Positions 53,766-64,000 of a DNA stretch of 64,000 nucleotides are shown here, piece by piece. The stretch lies in contig OX335643.1 in assembly GCA_946894095.1 (NCBI GenBank), positions 11,271,036-11,335,035 of the forward strand, read 5' to 3'. The stretch is from Incurvaria masculella (taxonomy: Eukaryota; Arthropoda; Insecta; Lepidoptera; Incurvariidae). How positions within the stretch are numbered: position 1 is the stretch's first letter; every line of letters starts with the position of its first letter. A program made the translations under genes and the position numbers. The notes under the pieces were generated by a model that was not told the DNA's origin, did not search any database, and saw only the letters and a list, made by a program, of their open reading frames with translations.

Positions 53766-54171
53766 AGTGTACTAATCATCTGAAAACCGCTGTTCCACTC
53801 CACTCTATAAAACTCTGTTTCTATTGAAAATGAGAAAAAAAAACATTTTGAATAATTTCATTACAGCTATGAATTAAAACAACCACTTATTACAACTGCA
53901 ATATTAAACATTTATGTTCTGAAAAATAAAGAAAGAGCTTTATGATGTTTTATGAAAGCGTTAACTCTTATGAGATCTAGTCTCTTGAAATGTTTTAGCA
54001 CTTTATGAATTATATCATCATACAGTAATATAAAAGTTGATTTGTATTTTTCGTCGCCCACATAGTGGCGTAGTCTTGCAACAGTATAACAAAATTAAAT
54101 TTTCCTTCCTAGCGGCTTAGCCAGTTATCTTTATAAATTCGTTTTAAATCGACGACAATATTAACAGTGTC
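53766..54171. other. unassigned AT-rich spacer
   Basis: Nothing recognised. Confidence 0.45.
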
Positions 54172-54271
54172 CGTAAGGGGCCGTTCACACTACATTTTTC
54201 AATATTGTGAACAGAATCAGAGTGTGCGAACTGATGGCTTGTTAAAAGTTACCGTTTTTTCCAACCAGTTC

Positions 54272-54651
54272 TTTTTTTTATGTAACTGGACATGGATGGC
54301 TAATACCAAACTGAACATCCGATATTAACCTAATACACCACATGGGAACTAGGTGCCATGCCTGGACCTACCTTATAATGCTCGGCTACATTGAACTGGA
54401 TGGAAAAAACGGACAATTTTCATTGTCGCTTCGGCCATCGTTCATTCAATGCGATGGTACCAACCCGGGCGGGATTAACCCTTCCACTTAGAAAGTAAGG
54501 AAGGGGACCTATAGTTTTACGTGGAATCCGAACCATGGCCAGTGTCAACGGTTGAAAATGGTCACCCATCCAGTACCCAACCGCGCTCAGAGGCGCTTAC
54601 CCAGCTTATCGAATCGCAGGGCGTCGCACTACTGGGCCACCGAGGCTGACA
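54272..54651 (-). mobile_element. SINE, full length, 5S-type head 2, tail type A
   Basis: Poly(T), CTGGACATGGATGGC, CACATGGGAACTAGGTGCC, body, and head 2 (CAGCCTCGGTGGCCCAGTAG, GGATGGGTGACCATTTTC). Inserted in the TIR element. Confidence 0.88.
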
Positions 54652-54654
54652 ATT

Positions 54655-54770
54655 TCAATGTAGCCGTGCAATATAGGGAAGGTACAGGCATTGCAACTAG
54701 GTCCCGTTAGATATGTTGGGCTAATATTATGACAGTAAGTTTGGTATTAGCCATCAATCACACAAAAAAG
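54655..54770 (+). mobile_element. SINE 3' part
   Basis: CAATGTAGCCGTGCAATATA, GAAGGTACAGGCATTGC, tail GGGCTAATATTATGAC ... GGTATTAGCCATC, then CACAAAAAA. Head to head with the full copy before it. Confidence 0.7.
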
Positions 54771-54999
54771 ATGGTACCTGGTAGCGACATTGATGCAAAA
54801 ACGGCTCTCATTGCACCGCACGGTTGGTCATAAGAATATATATTTAAGATAAACTATACCAAAGGGCACGATATTTTGTATGTATTTAATGCTTACGACA
54901 TTAGCGTTATCGCATAAATTTGAGTTTATCCAACGACGTCTGCATTGAAGCATTGTATTAAGATTTTAAAAAATCCGAAAACATTTTGGTCTGGAAATT

Positions 55000-55075
55000 C
55001 ATCTGGAGCAGGATTTGATCCTGCGACCTTTGAATTACATGTCTACTACTACTACACTAAACTATCCAGACAATT
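55000..55075 (-). repeat. tRNA-like relic
   Basis: Minus strand has a perfect T-arm (GCAGG ATCAAAT CCTGC) and pairing ends TCTGGA / TCCAGA, with TAGTTTAGTG near an A box, but the anticodon arm is too short. A decayed tRNA or SINE head, not a functional tRNA gene. Confidence 0.4.
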
Positions 55076-55327
55076 ACGTCAGCCAATGAATTTCTCGATT
55101 GTATTCTAATCGACACAATGCTTCCCCTGTCATCTACTACTGATGACTGCTTGATTTGGCTTATTAATCCTACGCTCAGGCATTTTGACCATACTATTGG
55201 CATTAAAATTTCAAAGGGAAAATACTGGAATACAAACCCAAAGCCAAATGTTGTCTGCGCAAGAGAATTGTGCAAGCCATTTGCGCAAGCAGCGTGACGC
55301 AAAGTTAGTGTGAACGGTCCTTTACGA

Positions 55328-56184
55328 TAACGCAGCGTGTGGTGCCCTCTGTGATCTGAGCTGCAAATTGGATGCAGCCGTCCGCCCGGGCTTCGGAGAC
55401 TAATCCTCGGCGCGAACCAATCGCTTTATTAACTCGAGAAAAATATGTTGTTGGTTTTACTTTCGCGAGGGTTGACTAGTGCAACAAATAAATTATAGGT
55501 CTTCCCTATGCCAAGTCTTCGCTTCTATACGGGAATTTTATTAAATTAATTTTAACTTTTGAACATATTTGAATATCAGACGACGCTTCATGAATTTACG
55601 TGGTAGTTTAGGTCTATGTTCATCAAGCATTTTTTTTTTAATAAATAAAAGTGGATAGACTTCTCAACTCTACGATACCCAGCTCTTGCCCAGCGATTTT
55701 AGAAATTGTCAGCATGTGCTTCTGCCGGGCAGGTGCTTCTTCACACCATGTTTGAAGGACCCCAGGATATACTTTGAGTGAAATACTTCTATCAATTCCA
55801 TAGTTTACCAACCCTATAGATAGAATATCTAGAGGATCAGGCACGCATCCTGTGGAATACATAGGCGATAAAGGCGAGTTCGGACAGGAGCTTATTTTGC
55901 GTAGGAATACTGTCTGGGCTTTCCTGGAATCTAGGGTGAATAGCTTACGCTGCATAGTTCCCTGGCGGAAAAATACGTTCGGAACATAGAATTCGCAGCC
56001 ATAATTCGGACCTTATCTGGGTCTTGAAGAGGCGCAGTCTATGGTGACAGTGGCAGGTTTTTGGCACTAATAAAAACACTTTTAAATGTTTTCGAAACCT
56101 AAGTTACTCTTCGAAAAGTTATTAAAATAAAATTTGAAGTCGTCAATGTTGATAGTTAAATGTATATGTGGCGGTTGCTCTGAC
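55328..56184. other. unassigned spacer with a possible LINE fragment
   Basis: See 55638-55955; otherwise unrecognised. Confidence 0.4.
55638..55955 (-). pseudogene. possible LINE C-terminal fragment
   Basis: 105-codon minus frame. Residues near the end (ARQKHMLTISKIAGQELG) faintly resemble the W-x-DDI-x-KIAG block of RTE-like LINE proteins. The rest (RKLFTLDSRKAQTVF) is not recognised. Could also be an unrelated open frame. Confidence 0.3.
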
Positions 56185-56308
56185 AAAACGCGGAATGTAT
56201 TTATGAAATTATAGCATTATCCAAAATGGCGGAAGAAATGCCACAATGTGAAAGTTTTTCAAAGTGGTTTTCCTATTCGCGGCCACCTACCAGCACACCC
56301 ACCACAGC
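56185..56308 (+). repeat. 124-bp duplicated block, copy 1
   Basis: Identical to 59598-59721 except for two bases. It contains an ATG in AAAATGG context (56226) that opens MAEEMPQCESFSKWFSYSRP, then PTSTPTTA; the frame runs past the block for a few codons. Confidence 0.75.
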
Positions 56309-56899
56309 GCAGGGTTCCTCAAAATGTTAAATGAATTAGTACAATATTTTGAGATTAATCCTTGTCAGGTTTATAAAGACACCGAAGAAAAAAAAACCAT
56401 AGCCCCGTCCCGGTCAGACAAGGTCTGATAAATAGTTGACTGTCGGATGGGCTGGCTCGACCCCGCACGTCTCGATGGACCCCTTTTCATCAAACGCTCA
56501 TTACTGGTCCGCTACCGACCTACCCACACGCATAGGGTTGCCATCCGTCCCGATACATCGGGACTGTCACTGTTTTGTACCTCCTTGTCCCGACATCCTG
56601 ACAAGACCTAATTTTGTCCCGATTTGTCGCGCTACCGCGTTATGGTGTTACCAAAATGCTGTTACGAGCTTGACTCAAGTAACGCCATCTGTTAGTGCAA
56701 CATGTAAATGCTATAAATACGTAAAAGGGGTACTTGCTGAAAATTCCGAAAAATATAGCGTGCCAACTATTTTTGGCGCAAGTTCCATGTAATGTAATCA
56801 ATAAAAATAAAAAAATAAATTTCTCCCTACCCCAACCCCGAGTGTAGCGACGAAGCCCCAGTTAGATATGGAAACCCAACACATGTAGCTAGTTGATGG
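56309..56899. other. unassigned spacer
   Basis: The GGGTTGCCATCCGTCCCG block at 56536 resembles ends of some hAT-type repeats (from memory); no inverted partner found. A 118-codon frame here has no domain. Confidence 0.4.
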
Positions 56900-57009
56900 A
56901 AAATGCTCTTAGCGCAGGACGCGCGGCCTCGCCTTTCACTCGAGAGTTCGTGGGTTCGATCCCGTCTCGTGGAAATACCACTTTTTCTATTGTTTTATGT
57001 TCGATAAGA
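56900..57009 (+). mobile_element. tRNA-derived SINE or LINE-associated head, second type
   Basis: CGCGCGGCCTCGC, then GTGGGTTCGATCCCGT (B box), GTGGAAATACCACTTTTTCT and GTTCGATAAG. Different from the main SINE; looks like another lepidopteran tRNA-derived repeat. The A-box region is damaged. Confidence 0.5.
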
Positions 57010-57145
57010 AACAAATAAAGAAAATACATTTATTCAACAATTACATAATCGATTACACGTAAAAAATAGAATAAATTAACTGATAAAAAAAAGCAAAATA
57101 TTGAATATAAATTAATTGTTAAAAAGGATTTCACACAGCACGTTG

Positions 57146-57307
57146 CGATAGCGGCAAAATAAATACACACTCTGTGCAAATTTCAGCTGCCTACCTATTA
57201 CGGTTCATGAGATACAGCCCTGTGACTGACGGACGGACGGACGGACGGACAGCGGAGGCTTAGTAATAGGGTTCCGTTTTTACCCTTTGGGTACAAAACC
57301 CTAAAAA
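57146..57307 (-). repeat. dispersed (CCGT)n-bearing element, copy F, truncated
   Basis: Minus copy from GATAGCGGCAAAATAAATAC to CCCTTTGGGTACAAAACCCT, with five ACGG units; the GGCCGG end is missing. Confidence 0.8.
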
Positions 57308-57349
57308 GTAAATAAAAAAATTTTGAGGTAGCGGAAATCAGATAATATG

Positions 57350-57450
57350 TTTTATGTAATTGGACATAGGACATAGATGGCTAATATCACACTCAGCGTC
57401 ATGTTATTAGCCCAGCACACCGGATTCCCGAAGGAATTAAGTGCTTGCAC
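57350..57450 (-). mobile_element. SINE tail fragment, type B
   Basis: TTTTATGTAATTGGACAT, GATGGCTAATATCACAC, TTATTAGCCC, GGATTCCCGAAGGAATTA. Confidence 0.65.
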
Positions 57451-57494
57451 AAACCGCCTACCAACCTATTGTAACCTTACCCAATGACCACGTG

Positions 57495-58089
57495 CCACGG
57501 TAGTTCAGTGGCGCGACGACTTGCGGTTCGATAAGCTTGGTGAAACAACTCTGAGCGCTGTTGGGTACTTGATGGGTGACCGTTTTAAGCCGTTGAGGCT
57601 GGCCGTGCTTCGGATTCCACATAAAAATGTAGTCCCCTTCCTTACTTTACTAGGTGGTAGCGTTAATCCCGACCGGATGGCCCATTGAATGAACGATGGT
57701 TAAAGCGCCAATAATAACGTCGCTATAATCGACCGTAAGGGCCAATGAAAATTATCCGTTTATTAAAAATTAAGGCAGCCGAGCAATAAAGATGATGACA
57801 AACCTTTTGCTACAACAAAATTTAACAGAAGGTCCTGGCACGGCACCTCGTTCCTATGTTTTCATTTAATTTCATTTATTTAAACTTCCTGGTAGTCAAA
57901 CTACACTAAGTTACGTCACAAAGATCCGCGAATTCGATCAACCCAGTAAAGAAGAACCCACAAAAAAACTTCACCGGTTTACATAACATATTTTCCATCC
58001 ACAATTATGAAATGCACACTTAGATCTAAATGCTACTGCCATGTGGTGTATTAGGCTAATATCATGACATGGTTATTAGCTATGTTTTA
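57495..58089 (+). mobile_element. SINE, 5S-type head 2, split by a LINE tail
   Basis: Head CCACGGTAGTTCAGTGGCG, TTGATGGGTGACCG, body with a partial internal duplication near 57720, GGTCCTGGCACGGCACC to TTCCTATG, then insert, then ATGTGGTGTATTAGGC and the end. Confidence 0.75.
57859..58036 (-). mobile_element. LINE 3' end, family Y, inserted in the SINE
   Basis: About 178 bp on the minus strand, ending in (TTTCATTTAA)-type tail; the SINE resumes with CCATG after CTATG, giving a short imperfect target duplication. Dates this LINE as active after the SINE. Confidence 0.65.
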
Positions 58090-59324
58090 TTTAATTATTG
58101 AGGGTGCTTCAGCTGCGCGCGCAGAGGGGATACGCCTCATAGCTCTAGTTACTTGCAGGTACCTGTACTCACGTACAATCATTAGGAGACGCGCTATAAT
58201 GTCACTGCGCAATCACGGCTAAGCCTCCTTGATCGATCTGTCCAATAACAGTGGCTTCTTATGTGTAATGGTATAATGTATGAATAGCATGAATATGTAT
58301 GTTTAGTAGTCACGATCAACTATTCGAATTCACTATATATACAATGATTCACTATATATACACAATTAAAATGAGATATACATAAAACTGCAAAATAGAA
58401 AAAAATAATTACTGACTGACTGACCTAAACGTAAAAATAATCGTCCATCATGGGTCCCGTTGTCATTGTCCCCATGCAGGGATATATATATATATATATT
58501 CGCTTAACAATTTCAGTCTTTCTATCAACGATATATTAAAAAGACTGGACAAAATGTGAAGATGGGTATGATGAAAATAGAAAAAAAATCACAGATCGAA
58601 TATGTTAACACCGAAAATAGATCGAATAAAGTAGCAGCAAATATCCATTACAGGACCACATATATAGCTTCATTCATGGGGGCCATGGGAGCGAGGAGGC
58701 GCTGAAGACTTTTCATTGAATGAGAAGAAATAATTCATATGTTTATTAACAGTTTCTTCCTGTATACATTTTTAAAATTATACATCTATGATAATTTGAT
58801 GATTGTGATAGTCTTTATCTATCATACAGGCGGCCACTACAGAAATGTCGGGAGCGTAATCCTCACGTTTTCCAGAAAAAAAAGTGATTCTCTTCTAATT
58901 ATTAGCCAAAATTATAATTATCCCTTTCGCAATAGAGACGCCCTACCGGTTGCGCAGCCGGAAAACAAATTATTGAGCGAGTTGAGTAACAGGCTGCGCG
59001 AATCTTCCGGAGACAGTCGAGCCGGTCGTTCCTCCTCCAGCGCATCAGCCTGGCCGTGCAGCAAGCGTTATGGGAACCTTTCCACAGTCGGTGTCCATGG
59101 AGCAGATTTTTTATATCGTTTAATTGGCACCGCTATTAGGTTCATAGAGATTTGACTATAAAATATGATCTAATATAGCAAGCTGTATTTGTAAAGTTAA
59201 ATAATTTATAATAAAATAAATTAAATCCTTATCTCTTTTCTCTAAAGTCTAGTTACCGAGATATTAATTTGTGAAAATTACGTTTTCGTTTAGTGTAATT
59301 TGACGCGACGTTGTAACCGTGCAT
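58090..59324. other. unassigned spacer, 1.2 kb
   Basis: (AT)n tract at 58482-58498. The 138-codon frame at 58739-59155 joins a hydrophobic AT-rich start to a GC-richer Ser/Arg part (58935-59110) with no domain; not called as a gene. Confidence 0.4.
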
Positions 59325-59420
59325 TAGGAAAGTCTTGGCATGTAACCTAGATCCCACGTGGTGTGTCCGACTAATGTCATGACAGTAGGTGTGATATTAG
59401 TCATCCATGTCCAAGCACAA
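59325..59420 (+). mobile_element. SINE tail fragment
   Basis: AAAGTCTTGGCATGTAACC, TCCCACGTGGTGTGTCC, ATGACAGTAGGTGTGATATT and CATCCATGTCCAAGCAC. Confidence 0.65.
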
Positions 59421-59597
59421 ACGACGTTCCCACGTTCTTACGGAACATTAGATTATTTGAAGACTAAATTAATCAATTACTTTGTATGGAAAGTCTAACT
59501 TTTTATTAAGAACATACTCAAACTTTCTCAAATTTTCTGTAGTGTCCGTTGCAATAAACTGTATATCGTATGCAAATAAACTGGTATACCATCTGAG

Positions 59598-59721
59598 AAA
59601 ACGCGGAATGTATTTATGAAATTATAGCATTATCCAAAATGGCAGAAGAAATGCCACAATATGAAAGTTTTTCAAAGTGGTTTTCCTATTCGCGGCCACC
59701 TACCAGCACACCCACCACAGC
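59598..59721 (+). repeat. 124-bp duplicated block, copy 2
   Basis: Two substitutions from 56185-56308: one synonymous in the ATG frame, one changing Cys to Tyr. Similarity begins and ends sharply. Confidence 0.75.
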
Positions 59722-60734
59722 ACATAAAATCTGAGAGATTTTATTGTTGGTTTTTATTTAAAATAGTCAATGGAAGCATTATATGATCAGATAGATCAGG
59801 ATATAGATCAGATAGACTAGGAGGTCGATTAGAGTCTGGTATGTCCATGTTTGAAATGTTTTGATTGTAATGCTCCAATGTAGATGTCGTTGTACAACCT
59901 CGAATTAACGTTTTCCTAAGCACTAATGACACTCCGTAACACCTCATAAAATCGCCATCAAAACCGCCGTCTTAAAGCGTTCGCCGATCCAATAAGGTGT
60001 CCGTATTAAGACATCGCAGTATCGAGGGAGGCCCTATAAAGAGGCTTATTGAGTGAGAAACAATGGGGCCAGGCCCTAAACGCCGTGTAATAGCACCGTT
60101 AATGCGCAATATTGCTTAATCATTCACGACTTTAGGGTGGTGCTAGTGTGCGCTTTTTGGGGCTATGGGTTACCGTTACCCCACCATTTTGGGAGCAGCG
60201 GGTCGAGTATACGCATATCGTGCGATCCATATTCGATACCCTGTTCTGATTTATGGAAGAGTAACTGGACATAGATGGTTACTGATATGTCAGGACCAAC
60301 AGTTTATGCGCATATTGGACTGAATGTAAAACAAGTCCAATTCAATATTGCCAAATTTCCAATTTTCATTTAAGAGAGTCTTTACCGTGTAACTACGGGT
60401 GACAACTGCTTACATGCTCTTGACATTTTGGATTCTATAATAAATTATATATAAATTCCGTTGGAAAATATTTGCTAAAATCATTGGAAGGAGTTGCCTT
60501 TTCATTTTTATTTAAGATTTTTTTAATTTTTGAAATCATAGAATGCAGCTATCTCGGATGAAAAAAAAATTGTTTAAATCTGTCAACTTTTAGGGTTTTA
60601 TTGATGCCTAGAAGACGATTCGTGCAAAATAATGCCTCGACCAATGGACAAAGTATGCATTTCTTAAACATTTCAAATTATAGATTTCCTGTGACTTCCC
60701 GACCTTACCACTTCTGTGGCATCGAGCCGGGGGG
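59722..60734. other. unassigned spacer, 1 kb
   Basis: A SINE-like scrap at 60255-60345 (AACTGGACATAGATGG, GTCAGGACC) is possible; otherwise nothing. Confidence 0.4.
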
Positions 60735-60917
60735 AGGGGGGGCTTTACTCTACCATCTAGAAGGGGATCTATAGTTTTACTTGGATTCCTAGCCAAGAAA
60801 CAGCTCGCATCCAACGCAGAAATTAAAATAAAGTGGGCACTAAACGAGGCGGAGATTGGAGCAATGACCTCAAGAATTAGAAGCTAGATGTCGCGCCTCA
60901 AGCTGCGAGCAGCTCAA
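60735..60917 (-). mobile_element. SINE tRNA-type head, diverged
   Basis: GGGGATCTATAGTTTTAC, TGGATTCCTAGCCAAG, GCTCGCAT, GTGGGCAC, and CTGCGAGCAGCTC in the order of a reversed tRNA-headed copy. Confidence 0.5.
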
Positions 60918-60987
60918 AATAAAAGTTGATGGATTTTCAACTGGTTTTAGTCCTAATTGCTGTTTCCTTAAACGAAAAAAAAATCTG

Positions 60988-61033
60988 GTACAGATCATGG
61001 AGGTGATGAATTCTTCACCTCCATGGTATAGGC
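60988..61033. mobile_element. palindromic micro-element, 30 bp, third copy
   Basis: Core 60996-61025 reads CATGGAGGTGATGAA then TTCTTCACCTCCATG, a near-perfect palindrome. The flanking octamers agree at only 5 of 8 positions. Confidence 0.65.
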
Positions 61034-61321
61034 GGAATGATTATTTTTTAGGAATGTGAAACATGTAGGTATCTAAACATTAACGATTTTGGGTGTTTTC
61101 CTTCTCTTGTGAGCCCTTGCTTCTTGCCAAATTTCAAATTTCCGGGTAAACGAGAAGTATCCTATACTAATAGGTTTTGATTGATTTGCCAGTGTCAAAA
61201 TATGCGGCATAAAAGGCAGTATTTTGACAGCTTAGAACCTTGATTTCTCCCGGAGACCATAGTCCAAAGAATATCAAATTAATCTCCACTTACATATGTT
61301 CTTAGATTTACATGTACATAA

Positions 61322-61474
61322 TATTTTGAAAACTTACGGTTTTTCGGTGTGCAATGCCGTGCTTGGCCGACATGTTTAGCCTTCAACGACGGAAGCATTC
61401 GTTGCCCCGGAGTTACGTCTGACAGCCCGGCTCGTCAAACGGTAAAATTTAAAAACCGTAAGTTTTCAAAACAT
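61322..61474. mobile_element. 153-bp MITE with 23-bp inverted ends
   Basis: Ends AT.TTTTGAAAACTTACGG then TTTTT facing each other; CpG-rich centre. Single copy here. Confidence 0.65.
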
Positions 61475-61986
61475 AATCTCCACTTGATACCTCCAGATGT
61501 TTCTGAGATATAGGATATTGTCAGACATACATACAGACGGACAGACAGATCTTTTTTTCCTTTGAGGGCGAGGTCTTTATCACTGCAATACAACTGGCCG
61601 AGAAAACAGCAGTAGAGGTACGTGCGTAGGATCACCCCTAGACATGTTTGTTGAATGTAATGGTTACTGATTTAAAATGTTAGCCGCGTGTTTCGGGGGT
61701 GACTTTATGAGCTTTTATTGAAGGCGATCGAACGCTCCGTGATTGTAGGTTTTGATAAAAGGAATAAAAGCTTTTTGATTCCGTACACGAAGTTGAACGT
61801 AGTTTGTATACGATTTTGGTTTTAAAGATAGAAAAAAGGTCAGTCTCCCCATGATTTTTTTGTGTAACCACGGAGACTGGACGTGTGTAGAGAAGACGAC
61901 TGTGTTCTATATTTCTTAATGTTTCTAAAAATAGAGCTGGCGCGAAACAATTTAGCCGGTTTAAGAGTTCATATTTCAGGGGAGTT
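61475..61986. other. unassigned spacer
   Basis: 61525-61580 (CAGACATACATACAGACGG) resembles the 3' part of common lepidopteran repeats; rest unknown. Confidence 0.4.
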
Positions 61987-62197
61987 ACCATGGTAAATTA
62001 ACTCGCCGGATAAACAGACGAGTAAGTGATAAATTCTGACGTTTAGTTGCATTTCGTACTATACTGGTAAATTTCAGTTCACTGTCAAACGTGGCCGACT
62101 TACAGTAAGTTTGACAGTTATCATGGTATGGGATGCCACTGAAAATCCGATTTAATCACTCACTTGCCTGTTCCCCCGCATAGTTAATTTACCATGA
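61987..62197. mobile_element. 211-bp MITE
   Basis: Inverted ends of about 48 bp starting CCATGGTAAATTAACT / CATGGTAAATTAACTATG; inner parts GAGTAAGTGAT / GTGAGTGATT also pair. Confidence 0.7.
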
Positions 62198-62230
62198 TCA
62201 CTTACAGATCCATAGAGGATAGTTCGTTTT

Positions 62231-62455
62231 TCGTGGCTCATACCTGAACCAACATCATAATATTAGACCAACACACCATTGAGGTGCCATGTCAGGACCT
62301 TCCCTTTGTGAGCTCGAATTCATGGAACTGATTGGAAAACACTGACAATTTTTTACTCCTTTACGACCATCTTTTTATCCAATGCGATGGTACGAGTACA
62401 AACTCGGCGGGTTTCCCTAGTGGAAACTATAACTTTACGTATAATCTGACAACCG
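62231..62455 (-). mobile_element. SINE body and tail, diverged
   Basis: CGTGGCTCATACCTG, AATATTAGACCAACACACC, GGTGCCATGTCAGGACC, CCATCTTTTTATCCAATGCG then eroded body. Confidence 0.7.
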
Positions 62456-63052
62456 AACGACAAATCGCCACTTACGGCATGTATGGGAATAAATGACGTG
62501 GCTTTAGAGTCCTCGAATCCACACAGTAGGATATTCTGAGTATTTGTTCAGTGCATTTTCTCGTAACTTTTATGCAATGGCTTGGATTGCGTTCTAAAAG
62601 CATTTTTTAACAATTCAGATCCAAGAAATCATAACTAAAGAATTCAACAAAAATACAAAAATTGGTATCCGTTCATGCAAATATCATCTATTTATCATGT
62701 AAATCACGGAACAATGCACAAATGCAACGGTTCGGAGAGTTTTTCCATAAAACGTTTATCCCAAAATGCTCTTACATAAAATTGGTTGCAACGAAGATTG
62801 TCGGAGTAATAGCGCATGAAATACCAAAACATGCGCCCCTTCTTGCAACCGACCCTTCACTGTAGACCCTGCGCTCAATCCAGCGTCGGATCTACGTTAT
62901 CCGTTCTACGTCCTTGTGTTTATTTCCCTGCATTAAGTGTACATATACTCGAGGATCCATAGCCGTTCTAAGACGGCTCAACTAGCGCAAACGAAGAAGA
63001 ATCCGATGATAAACTTCGTTCTTATAACTTATCAATAGAAACATTATAGTAT
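62456..63052. other. unassigned spacer
   Basis: Nothing recognised. Confidence 0.45.
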
Positions 63053-63200
63053 CCCAATTGTCCGTGTTTTTCATTCCGTTCAATGTAGCCGTGCTTATAG
63101 AGGGAAGATGGTGGCATGGCTGATTCCTGCGGGAATGCGGTATGTTGGGCTAATATGCCGGTGGGTGTGGGATAAGCTATCCATGCCCAGTCACATAAAA
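63053..63200 (+). mobile_element. SINE 3' part, type B-like tail
   Basis: CCAATTGTCCGTGTTTTTC, CAATGTAGCCGTGCTTATAG, ATTCCTGCGGGAATGC, GGGCTAATATG ... and GTCACATAAAA. Confidence 0.75.
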
Positions 63201-64000
63201 CATCCCTTTAATTGCTACCACCTACTACAAGAATATAATGGTTTGAGAGCAACTGAAAAATAGTTCATAAATAAGGTATCCGTATGAGATTCATTCCAGC
63301 AGCACCTAGAACCATTGAGGCGACAATCTTAAGGTCGCGTGAACAATTTTAATTTTATTTTATTTGTATTCGGCTTGCTTGGTGTAGATGCGTAGCTCCG
63401 GCGCTGGAGGGATAAAAGTAAACTGCTCACAGTTACGGGTAATCAACTTTGATTAAGCAGTTGTGACGTAAAAGGGTTGAAATTAGGGTATAACAGTTAT
63501 TGCTTTACTTAAATGCATACTTTTATCATTTATTCAATAAAGCATTTAAGAATAAAATTTCGGCGTTGTCGTTTGTAAACGTAAGCAACTTTATTGTAGC
63601 GTTTTGTTATTTACATCACTAACATTATATCAAGGTTCAACTTATCTTCCTTCCAATATAATTATTTCTTCAATAGCTCGGACATTGTTTTCTAGGCAAA
63701 AACCGAATTGTCCGGGTATTGCTGACAACCAGTGGTGATCCGATGACCTAGAGGAGAATATTGCTATTAAGCATTTTCTTCCTGTCCGTCATGCATATAG
63801 GTAGTAACTACTACTTAGGGGTTTTTTGGGATAAACGATAAACTGCCATCCCATGTTGTTCGACCTCTTAGGAGAATACGTTGCTTTTATTTTGGGTTTC
63901 CTTGCATTTTCATAAGATAGCATCGAAATGAGCACAGTTAGAAACCGGAAACAGACACGTACCGATGTATAAAACTTGATCACCACATTATCCTCTTAAA
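63201..64000. other. unassigned AT-rich spacer to the window end
   Basis: Nothing recognised. Confidence 0.45.

Larger units (their letters stand above)
54172..55327. mobile_element. TIR element carrying nested SINEs
   Basis: Inverted ends CGTAAGGGGCCGTTCACACT and AGTGTGAACGGTCCTTTACG bound about 1,156 bp. Without the SINEs at 54272-54770 the element is about 650 bp. No transposase; a tRNA-like stretch lies at 55000-55075. Confidence 0.65.

Noticed and set aside
58739..59155. 138-codon plus frame
   Set aside because: Joins an AT-rich hydrophobic part to an unrelated Ser/Arg-rich part; no start context, domain or splice support.

Overview
The window looks like a repeat-dominated stretch of nuclear DNA from a butterfly or moth (Lepidoptera). 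It has no operons or bacterial signals. It holds AT-rich spacer packed with non-autonomous transposons, polymorphic SINEs ending in poly(A), Helitron-like ends of the type common in Lepidoptera, and six copies of a dispersed repeat with an embedded (CCGT)n tract that I associate with lepidopteran genomes (from memory, not from a search).

Only one convincing host gene is seen: a small intronless secreted cysteine-rich protein on the minus strand (2561-3025), with a TATA box, an initiator-like site and a poly(A) signal. The only large intact coding unit is a CR1-like non-LTR retrotransposon (about 7950-13682). It has ORF1 (PHD finger, coiled coil, RNA-binding-like C-terminus), an unexplained middle reading frame, and ORF2 (endonuclease plus reverse transcriptase with intact catalytic motifs). 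Broken coding remnants are a Penelope-like RT/GIY-YIG gene (1-1108), an internally deleted mariner transposase (21954-22622), LINE fragments near 7.2, 51.0 and 55.8 kb, and a fragment near 32.7 kb.

The rest is layered repeats. The dominant family is a SINE with about 30 full or partial copies. It has two alternative heads on one shared body: a 5S-rRNA-like head carrying a tRNA-type A box, and a tRNA-derived head with A and B boxes. Its tail folds into an 11-bp stem that covaries between copies. The MITEs include three copies of exactly 542 bp flanked by TTAA, a hAT-like element with 8-bp target duplications, and several hairpin elements. There are also palindromic units of only 27-36 bp, two of them flanked by exact 8-bp direct repeats.

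Region by region: 0-8 kb has the Penelope remnant, the host gene, MITEs and CCGT repeats; 8-13.7 kb the CR1 element; 14-17 kb LINE tails and Helitron-like elements; 17-31 kb a SINE field with a Penelope mini-element, mariner and a TTAA MITE; 31-48 kb MITEs and SINEs; 49-51 kb a SINE-derived minisatellite; 52-64 kb SINEs nested in a TIR element and a duplicated 124-bp block. Stretches with no recognisable content are listed as such. All copy comparisons were done by eye.
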